The notes: generated by a model from the sequence alone, not told the origin. A DNA stretch of 64,000 nt from Shewanella insulae (GCF_009831655.1 NZ_WRPA01000002.1:276559-340558); one strand, 5' to 3'. Numbered from the stretch's first letter, positions 9,733 to 20,400 are shown. A program made the numbers and translations.

Positions 9733-10458
9733 ATGGGAAGAGCATACCAGAACCGCAAAGAATCTATGGCCAAAACGGCTGGGCAGAAGACGAGACTCTA
9801 CTCTCGCTACGGCAAAGAACTCTATGTTTGCGCAAAGAACGGTGGCTTCGATCCTGACGGCAACCTGGCACTACGCCATATGATCGCCAAGGCTAAGAAA
9901 GATCAGGTTCCTGCTCACGTCATCGAACGCGCCCTTGAAAAAGCCAAGGGCGGCGGTGGTGAAGACTATGAAACCGCACGTTACGAAGGCTTTGGCCCAG
10001 GTGGCGCCATGGTGATCGTCGACTGTCTGACCGACAACGGTAAGCGTACCTTTACCGAGGTGCGTCAGGCCTTTGTGAAAAACGATGCCAAGCTGGGTAG
10101 CCCTGGCACTGTTGGTCACATGTTCGATCATCAAGCGGTATTTGCCTTTAAGGGCGAAGATGAAGAAGCCGTACTGGAAGCCCTGATGATGGCCGACGTC
10201 GATGTGGCCGATATCGAGGTAGAAGACGGTATCATTAGCGTGTTTGCGCCTAACACTGAATTCAACAAGGCGAAGACCGCCCTAAACGAGGCCTTCCCCG
10301 AAACAGAAATGGAAGTGGAAGAGATCGCCTTCGTGCCGCAGACCATGACAGAGATTAGCGACCCAGAAGTGATCGCCCAATTCGAAAAATTCCAGGCCGC
10401 ACTGGAAGACTGTGACGACGTACAAAACGTCTACCACAACGCCGACATCAAGGATTAA
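9733..10458 (+). CDS. yeeN: YebC/TACO1-family protein, YeeN type
   Basis: Member of the YebC/PmpR family, originally called transcriptional regulators and more recently linked to translation of proline-rich stretches. The N-terminus [20 protein letters not shown] identifies the YeeN-like branch rather than classical YebC. The 241 residues include the conserved [20 protein letters not shown] core and acidic domain 2. The gene is monocistronic, with a strong terminator 54 bases after the stop. Assignment to the family is certain, the biological role less so. Confidence 0.92.
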   Translation: MGRAYQNRKESMAKTAGQKTRLYSRYGKELYVCAKNGGFDPDGNLALRHMIAKAKKDQVPAHVIERALEKAKGGGGEDYETARYEGFGPGGAMVIVDCLTDNGKRTFTEVRQAFVKNDAKLGSPGTVGHMFDHQAVFAFKGEDEEAVLEALMMADVDVADIEVEDGIISVFAPNTEFNKAKTALNEAFPETEMEVEEIAFVPQTMTEISDPEVIAQFEKFQAALEDCDDVQNVYHNADIKD

Positions 10459-10511
10459 CTCGAAGCTGAGTTAGCACCTCTTCGACCAGAAAAGCTGGCC
10501 GAAAGACACCC

Positions 10512-10552
10512 AGAACGATTCGTCAAACCCCTTGATGAATCGTTCTTTTTTT
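10512..10552 (+). terminator. Intrinsic terminator after the yeeN gene
   Basis: A 15-base stem (10512-10526 with 10532-10546, one G-U pair) with a five-base loop is followed at once by seven T residues. Confidence 0.9.
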
Positions 10553-10818
10553 AGCCAACTCCACAGTGATTTCCCCGTAAGTTTTTTGACTCTCGCCAAG
10601 GCCTTGGCGTTTAGAGTAAGTGCTCACCACCCTGGCAATTAAACTTTATTCATAGTGCGCCTCGAAGCCCTGATTTAGGTGGACTTGAGCGTCCGTTGGC
10701 CTATTCTTATAGCTGCACTTAGAAAAGCAAGAATCAACCACGCCGAGACTCGCTGCCTCCCCTTAGGGCATCGCGAGCTTGGCACCATTGATTAACCAAC
10801 ATGATGAACAGGTAACCT
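10553..10818. other. Intergenic region with a 16-base palindrome
   Basis: This 266-base gap has no credible gene. It contains the perfect palindrome CGCCAAGGCCTTGGCG at 10594-10609, flanked by ACTCT and AGAGT arms that extend the symmetry. A candidate promoter for the next gene lies at 10685-10713. The palindrome could be an operator or simply a hairpin. Confidence 0.5.
10685..10713 (+). promoter_or_regulatory. Candidate sigma-70 promoter for the DUF4382 lipoprotein gene
   Basis: TTGAGC at 10685-10690 and TATAGC at 10708-10713 are separated by 17 bases. The site lies about 105 bases before the start codon of the next gene. Confidence 0.5.
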
Positions 10819-11850
10819 ATGAAGTATTCAAAATCGATTATCGCCATAGCACTCACCAGCCTACTCGCCGCCTGTGGTGGCAGCGACGACAAGTCTGAAA
10901 CACCACAAACGGGTGTCTTCAGCCTGGGAGTATCGGATAACCCTGCCGATGCCAAAGTGGTGAACATCGCCTTCAAACAGGTGGTACTGAAAGGCAGCGA
11001 TGGCTCCCTGTCATTCGACGTCTCAGAGGACGGCGAATTAAAACACGTCGACCTACTGACGGTACAAGGCCAAGAGGTTGAGACCCTGGTAAGCGGTCAG
11101 TCTATTCCTGTCGGCGAATACCAGATGTGTATCTATATGCAAAACAGCGAAGTGGCCGACACCAACAGCTCTTACGTAAAGACCATGGATGACATGGACG
11201 CGGGTCTGGTCACCAACAGCAACGGCAGCTGTGGCGGCGAGGGCGCCGAAGAGGAAGGCACAGGCCGTCTCTTCTTCAACAAGGCCTTCACTATCGCGGC
11301 GGGCGTAAACAACTTCGTCGCCGAATTTAACCTCTCTCAAGGCCTACAGGCTCCCCACGGCAACAAGGACTACTGGACCCTTAAGCCTACCTCGGTACAA
11401 CTGGTCAACAACGCAGAAGTGGGTGCCATTCACGGTATGGTCGACGCCAGCGTGATGGCAGACTGTGAAGCTGCCGCCGGTGGTTCAGAGTTCAGCCCAG
11501 CCGTCTACCTGTACCCAACGGCAACTGCGCTGGAGAACATGCTGGACTTCCGCCCAGAAGCAGACGTTGTCGAGCCACAGATGGCGCCTATCGCCTCTGC
11601 ACGTGTTAACCCTGTCACCGACGAGACAGAAACCGTTATTGGTTACGAGTATGAGTTTGGCTTCGTTGCCGGCGCCAACTACAGCCTGGGCTATACCTGT
11701 CTGGCACAGAATGACGATCCAGAAGTGGCTAACGGCGCAGATGACGTCGATGCGCCTTTCTTCATTCATGTGGATGAGCAGGACGTGACCGTCACTCAAG
11801 GCACCACCACAGAGCGTGACTTCAACGCAGCCGAAGCCCCTGCGACTTAA
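10819..11850 (+). CDS. DUF4382-type lipoprotein
   Basis: Predicted lipoprotein of 343 residues. The signal peptide ends in LLAACGGS, a good lipobox with C19. The segment GVFSLGVSDNPADAKVVNIA and the following strands match the DUF4382 beta-sandwich type found in marine gammaproteobacteria, often with unknown surface roles. The mature protein is strongly acidic and rich in Gly, Asp and Glu. Single-gene unit with its own terminator. No enzymatic motif is visible. Confidence 0.85.
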   Translation: MKYSKSIIAIALTSLLAACGGSDDKSETPQTGVFSLGVSDNPADAKVVNIAFKQVVLKGSDGSLSFDVSEDGELKHVDLLTVQGQEVETLVSGQSIPVGEYQMCIYMQNSEVADTNSSYVKTMDDMDAGLVTNSNGSCGGEGAEEEGTGRLFFNKAFTIAAGVNNFVAEFNLSQGLQAPHGNKDYWTLKPTSVQLVNNAEVGAIHGMVDASVMADCEAAAGGSEFSPAVYLYPTATALENMLDFRPEADVVEPQMAPIASARVNPVTDETETVIGYEYEFGFVAGANYSLGYTCLAQNDDPEVANGADDVDAPFFIHVDEQDVTVTQGTTTERDFNAAEAPAT

Positions 11851-11901
11851 GCGGTCCTTGCCTATCTTCCGGCTTGTGAAATAACTCACAACACAGACAG
11901 T

Positions 11902-11932
11902 AAAAAGGCACTCTATTGAGTGCCTTTTTTAT
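11902..11932 (+). terminator. Terminator (bidirectional) after the DUF4382 gene
   Basis: AAAAAGGCACTC pairs with GAGTGCCTTTTTT around a TATT loop. A-run and T-run on the two sides let it serve both this gene and the metal permease operon arriving from the other side. Confidence 0.9.
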
Positions 11933-11948
11933 TGGTTGAAGCTGGCTC

Positions 11949-13397
11949 TTAAGAGCAGCAATCCCGGCGCCACCAGTTCTTCGGTAGCTTGGCCAGCAAG
12001 ACCTTGAGCATCAGTATCGCCAGTATGATCCCCGAGGCATTCACCACCACAGAGGGCAACAGGTTATGCTGCTCACCCACCTGTGGCATCACCTCGAACC
12101 CAAAGGTCGCCACCAGGTAGTTCACCAAGACGCCCGATACCAAGGCCACCCCCAAGACGCCACCCAGATAGCCATAGAGGGCGCGCTTACCCAGCTCCTT
12201 GGTCACCACCCCTAGGGTAGCGATATTGGTCGCCGGACCCGCCAACATGAAGACCAGCACGGCACCCGGCGATACTCCGGCCAGCAACAGACCCGCCGCA
12301 ATCGGTGTAGATGCCGTGGCGCAGATATACATGGGAACAGAGATAAGCACCATCACCAGCATAGCCAAGATGCCATCGCCCCACTTGGCCATGAAATCCC
12401 CCGGCACATAAGTCTGCACCAGGGCCGCAAAGAAGAGACCGATCAGCAGCCAGATGGTGGTGTCACGTACCAGGTCTGTCGCCGCATAGTGCAGGCCCTT
12501 GCCCATGCGCGCCAGTACCGAGGTGCCCTTGAGTTCGCTGGCCACATCTTTGGTGGACTCACAGCAGCTCTCACCTTGGCTAGCACTCTGATCTTCCGCT
12601 TTAGCACTCGTCGAACAGCACGAGCTAGCCGCCTTCATCTCTTGCTTGCTGCTACAACATGAGCTGACCGGCTTCGGCTCGGGGACCGCCTTGCTCGCAC
12701 AACATGAACCGCTTGCGGGCTTAACCGCCTCTGGTTTAACCGTCTCTGGTTTAACCAAAGCTTCTGGCTTAACCACGGCATCAGGACTCAAAGGGCGCAT
12801 CATCATGGGAGAGGCATCCGCCGTCATGCGCACAGGTGCACTGGGCTTATCGCCGCAGCAGCTCGATGACTCAGCCTTATCGAGCGACCTCTCATCAGGC
12901 TTTTCGGCAGCCTTACTGCTACAGCAGCTGCTCGCCTCAGCCTTGTCCGCCCCGTTTTGCTTAGAAGTGGCCGATTGTGCCACTTCCTCTGTCTTGGCTT
13001 CGTCATCATCACGCCCCACCAACAGGCCGGCGACTATGGCGCTGGTGACAGCGGCTATGGGCCTGACAACCGCCATGAAGGGGCCGAGCAGCACATAGGA
13101 GACGCTCACCGAGTCGATGCCCGTCTCAGGGGTCGACACCAGAAATGAGGTAGTTGCCGCCTTTGAGGCACCCGAGCGGCGCAGACCGACTGCGGCAGGG
13201 ATCACGCCGCAGGAGCAGAGTGGCAGGGGCGCGCCTAATACGGCGGCCTTGATAGTGGTCTTCACCCCATGACCGCCCAGCTGCTTCTGCATCCAGGTCA
13301 TGGGCACAAACATCTTCAACATACCGGCAAGCACCAGACCCAACAACAGCCAGGGCGCGGAATCGAGAAAGAGATCGATAAAATTAGATAACAACAT
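11949..13397 (-). CDS. SO_0444-like Cu/Zn efflux permease with cysteine-pair linker
   Basis: Inner-membrane permease of the DUF318 (ArsP-like) family, probably exporting Zn or Cu ions. The 482 residues have two hydrophobic halves (residues 1-128 and 305-470). The first half holds the family motif PLPLCSCGVIPAAVG (residues 57-71). The halves are joined by a long polar linker with six CC pairs, at residues 158, 180, 232, 247, 260 and 278. A seventh CC lies at the C-terminus (RRDCCS). It starts three bases after the MerR regulator ends, so the two form one operon. The metal specificity is inferred from family and regulator. Confidence 0.88.
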   Translation of the reverse strand: MLLSNFIDLFLDSAPWLLLGLVLAGMLKMFVPMTWMQKQLGGHGVKTTIKAAVLGAPLPLCSCGVIPAAVGLRRSGASKAATTSFLVSTPETGIDSVSVSYVLLGPFMAVVRPIAAVTSAIVAGLLVGRDDDEAKTEEVAQSATSKQNGADKAEASSCCSSKAAEKPDERSLDKAESSSCCGDKPSAPVRMTADASPMMMRPLSPDAVVKPEALVKPETVKPEAVKPASGSCCASKAVPEPKPVSSCCSSKQEMKAASSCCSTSAKAEDQSASQGESCCESTKDVASELKGTSVLARMGKGLHYAATDLVRDTTIWLLIGLFFAALVQTYVPGDFMAKWGDGILAMLVMVLISVPMYICATASTPIAAGLLLAGVSPGAVLVFMLAGPATNIATLGVVTKELGKRALYGYLGGVLGVALVSGVLVNYLVATFGFEVMPQVGEQHNLLPSVVVNASGIILAILMLKVLLAKLPKNWWRRDCCS

Positions 13398-13400
13398 AGG

Positions 13401-13877
13401 TTAACCCTTTAGCTTACAACTGGTTTTATATTCGGTTTCGCCGTGATCATGGCTGTGGTTCTCACACTTCACCTCGACGTTGGACTCGAGCGCCTCCAGG
13501 ATGGAGCAGTGCTCGGCGCTTTCCGGCCCGCCGCAGCAGGCATCGGATAGCCGCTGCAGAGAAACGCGAAAATGATTCAGCTCGGCGATCTTCTCTTCCA
13601 CATTGGCCAGCTTGATATCCACCATCCCCTTCACATCGGCGCAGGCCCAGTTGGACTTGTCCAGATCGATAGATAGCAGCTCGGTGATCTCCGACAGGGT
13701 AAAGCCCACCGCCTTGGCCCGCAGGATGAAGCGCAGCCTTTCGGCGTCTTGTTCGCTGTAGAGGCGATAACCCGAGTCGCTGCGCATCGACGGTGACAAC
13801 AGGCCATGTTTCTCATAGAAACGCAGAGTATCGGCCTTGACCTCACACTGCTTGGCTAACTCTCCAATACGATACAT
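13401..13877 (-). CDS. MerR-family metal regulator, ZntR-like
   Basis: Dimeric metal-responsive activator of 158 residues. The N-terminal MerR helix-turn-helix is clear (MYRIGELAKQCEVKADTLRF). The metal pocket residues of ZntR are all present at matching positions: C79, C114, C115, and the C-x8-C loop ending at C124, with H123 near it. An extra His/Cys-rich tail (ENHSHDHG, C154) follows. It is the first gene of the operon with the permease and probably controls its own promoter at 13916-13947. Zn(II) is the most likely inducer; Pb or Cd is possible. Confidence 0.92.
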   Translation of the reverse strand: MYRIGELAKQCEVKADTLRFYEKHGLLSPSMRSDSGYRLYSEQDAERLRFILRAKAVGFTLSEITELLSIDLDKSNWACADVKGMVDIKLANVEEKIAELNHFRVSLQRLSDACCGGPESAEHCSILEALESNVEVKCENHSHDHGETEYKTSCKLKG

Positions 13878-13915
13878 ATTGCCTCCACGGAGCCTTTGTT
13901 CATTGCGATAGTGCC

Positions 13916-13947
13916 AGTATAAACCTTAGAGTTAAATCTAAGGTCAA
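13916..13947 (-). promoter_or_regulatory. MerR-type promoter with 20-base spacer and dyad
   Basis: Reading the minus strand, TTGACC (13942-13947) and TATACT (13916-13921) are separated by 20 bases. The spacer region contains the symmetric element CCTTAGA-N6-TCTAAGG at 13924-13943. A stretched spacer carrying a dyad is the hallmark of MerR-activated promoters, where the regulator untwists the DNA. It lies about 40 bases before the merR start. Confidence 0.85.
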
Positions 13948-14084
13948 GGGTTATTCTGCCGTAAATCCTAATCTGTTGCTTGTTCGCTATGGCGTATTGT
14001 GAAATCGCACAGAAAAAAACGGCATGGCACACAGTTTTACGTTAAAATATGCGCGCCGCGATGGGAGTACACAGTTTTGAGGGG

Positions 14085-14142
14085 CTTTTGGAAAGCAATA
14101 CGCCTATGGTTAGCAAGTGCTAACTGTTCTGCTTTCCGAAAG
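14085..14142 (+). other. Two-tier hairpin in the purH leader
   Basis: An outer stem of 13 pairs (14085-14097 with 14130-14142, one G-U) encloses an inner stem GTTAGC-AAGT-GCTAAC (14109-14124). The structure ends 34 bases before the purH start codon and has no T-run. It may be a regulatory leader or a protein-binding site. I do not recognise a known purine riboswitch or a PurR operator here. Confidence 0.55.
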
Positions 14143-14176
14143 ATCCTTAAAATAACCACTGGACCCTGTACCTAAA

Positions 14177-15790
14177 ATGAATAATGCCAGACCTATTCGT
14201 CGCGCGCTGTTAAGCGTTTCTGATAAAACCGGAATCCTGGAGTTTGCACAAGCCCTGCACGCTCAAGGTGTTGAACTGCTATCTACCGGCGGCACCGCCC
14301 GTCTGCTAGCAGACAACGGTGTGCCTGTCATTGAGGTCTCTGACTACACGGGCCATCCTGAGATCATGGACGGCCGCGTAAAGACCCTGCACCCTAAAGT
14401 GCACGGCGGCATCCTCGGCCGTCGCGGTATCGATGAGATCGTGATGGAACAGAACGCCATTAAGCCTATCGATCTGGTTGCCGTTAACCTCTACCCATTT
14501 GCCGAAACTGTGGCCAAAGAAGGCTGCACCCTGGCCGACGCCGTGGAAAACATCGACATCGGCGGTCCAACCATGGTGCGCTCTACCGCTAAGAACCACA
14601 AAGACACCACCATTATTGTTAACGCCAAAGACTACGATCGCGTGATCCAAGAGATGCAGGCCAACCAGGGCAGCACCACGCTGGAGACACGTTTCGATCT
14701 GGCTATCGCCGCCTTCGAACACACGGCCGCCTATGATGGCATGATCGCCAACTACTTCGGCACCCAAGTGCCACCGCACGCGGTGAATGGGGTACCGGCG
14801 CACAGCCAGGACGAATGCCACCAGGATTCCAAGTTCCCACGCACCTACAACACTCAGTTGGTGAAGAAGCAAGATCTGCGTTACGGCGAGAACAGCCACC
14901 AGAACGCCGCCTTCTATGTGGACCTCAATATCGACGAAGCCTCGGTTGCCAGCGCGACTCAGCTACAAGGTAAGGCACTGTCTTACAACAACATCGCCGA
15001 TACCGATGCGGCGCTGGAATGCGTCAAAGAGTTCAGCGAGCCGGCCTGTGTTATCGTCAAGCACGCCAACCCTTGTGGTGTTGCCATCGGCAAGGACCTG
15101 CTCGAGGCCTACAACCGTGCCTACCAAACCGACCCAACCTCAGCCTTCGGCGGCATCATCGCCTTCAACGGTGAGTTGGATGCCGAGACCGCCAGCGCCA
15201 TCGTCGAGCGTCAGTTTGTCGAGGTGATCATCGCGCCAGTCGTCAGCCAGGCGGCACGCGACGTAGTGGCGGCCAAGGCTAACGTGCGTCTGTTGGAGTG
15301 TGGTCAATGGACCACCAAGACCCGCAGCCTGGACTACAAGCGCGTCAACGGCGGCCTGCTGCTCCAAGACAGAGACCAAGGCATGGTCGAGATGAGCGAC
15401 ATCAAGGTGGTGACCAAGCGTCAGCCTACCGAAGCCGAGATGAAAGACCTCATGTTCTGCTGGAAGGTGGCCAAGTTCGTTAAGTCTAACGCCATCGTCT
15501 ACGCCAAAGACAGCATGACAATCGGCGTGGGTGCGGGCCAGATGAGCCGCGTCTACAGCGCCAAGGTGGCAGGTATCAAGGCCGCCGATGAGAATCTGGA
15601 AGTCGTAGGTTCTGTCATGGCATCCGATGCCTTCTTCCCCTTCCGCGATGGTATAGACGCGGCCGCAGCCGCCGGTATCAGCTGCATCATCCAGCCGGGC
15701 GGTTCGATTCGCGATGAAGAGATCATCGCAGCGGCCGACGAGCATGGCATGGCCATGGTCTTCACCGGCATGCGCCACTTCCGTCATTAA
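14177..15790 (+). CDS. purH: Bifunctional AICAR transformylase / IMP cyclohydrolase PurH
   Basis: Catalyses the last two steps of de novo IMP synthesis in the cytoplasm: formylation of AICAR and ring closure. The 537-residue length fits the family (about 530). The N-terminal MGS-like cyclohydrolase domain begins [17 protein letters not shown] and contains [15 protein letters not shown]. The C-terminal transformylase holds K295-H296 in KHANPCGVA. It is followed by purD after 51 bases containing a hairpin, the usual purHD order. Confidence 0.98.
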   Translation: MNNARPIRRALLSVSDKTGILEFAQALHAQGVELLSTGGTARLLADNGVPVIEVSDYTGHPEIMDGRVKTLHPKVHGGILGRRGIDEIVMEQNAIKPIDLVAVNLYPFAETVAKEGCTLADAVENIDIGGPTMVRSTAKNHKDTTIIVNAKDYDRVIQEMQANQGSTTLETRFDLAIAAFEHTAAYDGMIANYFGTQVPPHAVNGVPAHSQDECHQDSKFPRTYNTQLVKKQDLRYGENSHQNAAFYVDLNIDEASVASATQLQGKALSYNNIADTDAALECVKEFSEPACVIVKHANPCGVAIGKDLLEAYNRAYQTDPTSAFGGIIAFNGELDAETASAIVERQFVEVIIAPVVSQAARDVVAAKANVRLLECGQWTTKTRSLDYKRVNGGLLLQDRDQGMVEMSDIKVVTKRQPTEAEMKDLMFCWKVAKFVKSNAIVYAKDSMTIGVGAGQMSRVYSAKVAGIKAADENLEVVGSVMASDAFFPFRDGIDAAAAAGISCIIQPGGSIRDEEIIAAADEHGMAMVFTGMRHFRH

Positions 15791-15799
15791 TTTGCTTTC

Positions 15800-15830
15800 G
15801 CGCCTGGGTCACAAGCCCGGGCGCCGTTTT
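15800..15830 (+). other. Hairpin between purH and purD
   Basis: GCGCCTGGG (15800-15808) pairs with CCCGGGCGC (15816-15824), one G-U, followed by CGTTTT. The short T-run suggests at most a weak terminator that could tune purD expression relative to purH. The purD ribosome-binding AAGGA follows directly. Confidence 0.5.
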
Positions 15831-15841
15831 AAGGATATAGC

Positions 15842-17143
15842 ATGAACGTATTAGTAATAGGTAGCGGCGGACGCGAGCACGCCCTGGCCTGGAAGGCCGC
15901 CAAATCGCCGTTGGTCGAGAAAGTCTTCGTGGCGCCGGGCAACGCCGGCACAGCGCTGGAGCCTAAGCTTGAGAACGTTTCGATTGCCGTCGAAGCCATC
16001 TCTGAGCTGGTAAGCTTCGCCAAGGAGCAGGCGATCGAGCTGACTATCGTCGGCCCTGAAGTGCCGCTATCCCTAGGCGTGGTCGATGCTTTCAACGAGG
16101 CCAAGCTGCCTATCTTCGGCCCGACCCAAGGTGCGGCGCAGCTAGAGTCTTCTAAGGCGTTCACCAAGGACTTCCTGGCTCGCCACAATATTCCGACCGC
16201 AGCCTATTCGAACTTCACCGAGATCGAGCCAGCCAAGGCTTATGTCACAGAAGTCACTGCCAACACTGGCTTCCCTATCGTCATCAAGGCCGACGGCCTG
16301 GCGGCGGGTAAAGGGGTGATCATCGCCCAGGATCAGACCGAGGCCGATGCGGCTATCGAAGATATGCTGGCCGGTAACAAGTTTGGCGAGGCGGGTTCTC
16401 GCGTAGTGATCGAGGAGTTCCTCAAGGGCGAAGAAGCCAGCTTCATCGTCATGGTCGACGGCAAAAACATTCTGGCCATGGCCAGCAGCCAGGACCATAA
16501 GGCCAGAGACAATGGCGACAACGGCCCGAACACAGGCGGCATGGGTGCCTACTCTCCAGCACCTGTGGTAACACAAGAAGTTCATGACTGGACAGTGGAA
16601 AACGTCATTCGTCCAACCGTAGATGGCATGGCCGCCGAGGGCAATGTCTACACAGGTTTCCTCTATGCCGGCCTGATGATCGCGCCAGATGGCAGCGCCA
16701 AGGTACTGGAATATAACTGCCGTTTCGGCGACCCAGAGACCCAGCCAATCATGATGCGTCTCAAGTCAGATCTGGTCGAGCTCTGCCTGGCCGCCACCCG
16801 TGGCGAGCTGGACAAGGTGAGCGCCGAGTTCGACAGCCGCGCCGCCGTGGGTGTGGTGATGGCCGCCGGTGGCTACCCAGATGCCTATCGCAAGCACGAT
16901 GTGATTCAGGGACTGAACCTGGGCGGCGATGATGCCAAGGTATTCCACGCGGGCACCAGCATGAAGGATGACCATGTGGTCACCAATGGCGGCCGCGTAC
17001 TGTGCGCCACAGCACTGGGTGAAAATGTGACCCAGGCGCAGCAATGTGCCTATCAGTTGGTCAACGAGATCCACTGGGATGACGTCTATTTCCGTACCGA
17101 TATCGCCTATCGCGCTATCGCCCGGGAAGGCGAGCAGGCCTAA
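15842..17143 (+). CDS. purD: Phosphoribosylamine-glycine ligase PurD
   Basis: ATP-grasp enzyme that joins glycine to phosphoribosylamine, the second step of purine synthesis. The 433 residues start with the characteristic MNVLVIGSGGREHALAWK nucleotide-fold loop. GFPIVIKADGLAAGKGVI and the ATP-grasp NTGGMGAYSPAP segment follow, then EYNCRFGDPETQ. It is second in the purHD operon and is followed by a terminator at 17215-17254. Confidence 0.98.
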   Translation: MNVLVIGSGGREHALAWKAAKSPLVEKVFVAPGNAGTALEPKLENVSIAVEAISELVSFAKEQAIELTIVGPEVPLSLGVVDAFNEAKLPIFGPTQGAAQLESSKAFTKDFLARHNIPTAAYSNFTEIEPAKAYVTEVTANTGFPIVIKADGLAAGKGVIIAQDQTEADAAIEDMLAGNKFGEAGSRVVIEEFLKGEEASFIVMVDGKNILAMASSQDHKARDNGDNGPNTGGMGAYSPAPVVTQEVHDWTVENVIRPTVDGMAAEGNVYTGFLYAGLMIAPDGSAKVLEYNCRFGDPETQPIMMRLKSDLVELCLAATRGELDKVSAEFDSRAAVGVVMAAGGYPDAYRKHDVIQGLNLGGDDAKVFHAGTSMKDDHVVTNGGRVLCATALGENVTQAQQCAYQLVNEIHWDDVYFRTDIAYRAIAREGEQA

Positions 17144-17214
17144 TACCCACAAAGGGATATTCATGAGAAGTTGAGATCTGGATCACGCTCAGTTTTCATG
17201 CAATAAAATCGCAT

Positions 17215-17254
17215 AAAAGCACCTATACTCTACAAGGGTATTAGGTGCTTTTTT
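17215..17254 (+). terminator. Intrinsic terminator after purD
   Basis: AAAAGCACCTA pairs with TAGGTGCTTTTTT; short flanking bases (TAC/GTA) also pair with a small bulge. It ends in six T residues. Confidence 0.85.
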
Positions 17255-17431
17255 ATACGACTCAATAAGTTAAGCGCTACTTTCGAATCATGTATTAGAA
17301 ATAGCCTGAATACATTATTTATCTACAATAAAAACCACAATATTAGCATAATTCAATATTTTACCCTCGTATTGCAGCAGATTATTCACATATGTATACT
17401 CGCCGCCTCTGTTTTTTAAGCTGGAGGCTTA

Positions 17432-20400
17432 ATGAGATACTTACCCCTGTTATTCACCCTTTTACTCACCGCTTGCGGCGGAGGCGACTCGGACAGTCCT
17501 GCACCGCAACCCGAAAAACAAGCGCACCCTGGCATTCAAATTCAGGCTTTAGTACAAGCCTATGCACCAGATCAGCGTCTCAGCCCCGCCATCACGGGCA
17601 AGTTAGGCAGCATCAGCTATCAATTGGTTGATGGCGCCCCGACCGATGTGGTCAAGATCTCTGCCGACAAGCAGTATCTCTCTATCCTAAATGCCGGCAC
17701 TACAGAACTTGTCGCCACAGATAGCGGCAACAGCCAGACTAAATCGGCCAGCCAACGCTTTAGCATCAGCATCAGTAAGGCCGCCCGTTCACCGCTACTG
17801 ACCAATGATATCAGTCAGAGCTATGTTGCCGGCGCCCAGCTGTCCCCAAGCATCAGCGGTGTCAAAGGCACCCTCAGCCTGACGCTGGCCGAGGATCAGC
17901 CTGCTAACGTAGTAGCGATCGATGCTCAGGGTAAGATCAACGTGCTAGGCAGCGGCAGCGTGAAGCTGCTGGCCAAGGACGATGGTGGCCGTAACTTCGA
18001 GGCAGATACCCGTGAGTTCAACATAAACATTGCTCCGGCCGAGACCGCCTTTGCCACCTATCAGAATATCGCAGGCAAGCCACTGATCTTTGGCGGTAAG
18101 CTACTGCCAGTCTATAGCGGCATGCCCACCAGTGAGGTCCACTACCAGCTGGCCGCGGGCGCCAATACTCAGGTGGTTCAGGTGCATCCCACCACTGGGG
18201 CGATGAACATACTTGGTGCAGGTGAGACCCAGGTTGAGGTGCAACAAGTCGCGCCGGCCAACCATACTCAGGTGCCAGTTCAACGCTTTAGCGTTCAGAT
18301 CGACAAGGCGCAGAACCTTGCCTTAAAGGCGAGCGATGTGACCACACGTTTCGACGCCGATAAGACGGCTAGCTTCGATGTCACTGGCGTCCAGGGCACA
18401 CTGCATTTCGCTATCAAGGCGGGTGCAGCCGAGGATATCATCAGCATCACAGATGCCGAGCAGGGAGAGTTTAATTTCCAGGGCGTAGGTGAGACAGAGG
18501 TTGAGGTAACAGATACGGGTAACGATAACTACCTGAACGCCAGCCGCACCTTTAAGGTCAAGGTCGAGGCCATGATCGCCAGTTCACTGCAGGCAATCAG
18601 CCTGGACACCCAATATCAGGCTAATCAAACCCTGACGCCACAGATCGTCGGTGCCAATGGCAGCCTGAGCTATAGTCTAGCTCCCACCAGCGCCACCGAT
18701 GTGGTTACACTGGATGCGACAACCGGCCAAATGCAGGTGCTCAAACCCGGCACGGTCGAGGTGATCGTTAAAGACGATGGCGGCGAACTGTGGACGGCTC
18801 AAGAGCAGCAATTTAGCGTCACCATAACCAAACAAGACAACAACTTGTTCGTGGTGGAAAATAGCCGTGTGGACTATGCCGCTAACGCCCTCTTCACCCC
18901 CCAGCCTAGCAACAATCAGGGCCAGGTAAGCTATCAGGTAGAGAATGGCGGCGACGGCGTCTTCAGCCAGGATGCCGATACCAAGGCGATCACCATTGTC
19001 GGTGCAGGGCGCGGCTGGATCACCGCAACCGATGCCGGCAACGACTTCTACCACCCCGCCAGCAGCCGTTTCTTCGTCGATGTGGCGCCGCTATACGGTA
19101 GCCTGCAGATATCGTCCGTGCGCAGCCAATACGCGCCGGGCAAGACCATCGAAATCCCTATGTCGGGTGCCATCGGCAACCTGAGTATGAAGCTACATAG
19201 CGGTCAGAGTGATGTGGTCAGTGTCGACCTGGCCAATAAGACGCTGACGGTCAAGAACACGGGCAGCGTCACCTACATAGTGACAGACAGCGGCGATGCC
19301 GGTCACCTGTCGCAAAAGGCCGAGCTGAATGTAGTGATCGACAAGGGTAGCGAAAACCCAGAACTGGCACTCTCTAGCGCTTTGGTCAGCAGTGTGTATA
19401 GCCCTGGTGCCAGCCTAAATGTCCCTGGTATCAGCGGTCGCGGAATCGACAGTGAGCTCAGCTACTATGCGGATACTGCATCCAGCAAGGTGATTAGCCT
19501 GAACGAGACGACAGGTGAGATGACAGTGAAGGCGGCGGGCATCGCCGAGGTTACTGTGATCGAGCAGAGCCGTAACTATGAACGTACCCGACGCGACTTC
19601 AACGTTAGCATAGCCAAGGCTGCTCACCCCGGCCTCAGCCTGGATGAGATCACTCAATCAGTGGTCTACTACCCGGATCGCAAGGTGTTACCACCAGAGT
19701 TTACCAACGCCTTTGGTAACCTCACCTATGCCTTCGGCCTCCAAGTATCACCCGAGTATGCCGAGCTCACCTCGACGGGCGAACTCACCCTGCACGCCTA
19801 TCCGCGTTCAGGCGATAACGACTACTTCGATATCATAGTCACCGACGATGGCGGCAACAACTATCAGAGTGCCAGCCTGAACTACAAGCTGTTCCTCAGG
19901 GATATCGAGCCAGGCCTTGGCGAAGAAGCCAGCCTGACCTTCGATGGTAGCGAGCTGCAGATGGTCTCGCCGGCAGAGGTTGGCGCCGGGGACGTCTCCT
20001 ACTTCACCGCCATCGGCGGGCGTGGTGATGCGCTCAGTAAGGATGAGGACGATGAACTGAGAGGCGGCTACACCACTATGGTGACACAGGTATGTACCGA
20101 CCCTGACAATTACAAGGGCTGCACCTTCATCACCCTCAGGCTGCAAAACACCAGCCTGTGTAGCGATGGTAGCCGAGTAGCCTATCCGATTGCCTCCAAA
20201 AGCCGCTACACCTGCCCAGGCTTAAGCCAGCCGGTCAGCTCTGAGGTCACAGTCAGCATGAATGAAGAGGATCCTTACAACGCCTGGTTCGTCAACCCGG
20301 GACGTTTCCAAACCATCAAACCGATTGTGGTGACTCATTTTGCCAAGCCATATCGCAGTGGCGACGTGGTCGAGGCGGGTGACATTGAGGCCAGAGCCTG

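Noticed and set aside
14306..15787. Long minus-strand frames opposite purH
   Set aside because: They mirror a complete purH gene, have no start signals and resemble no known protein.
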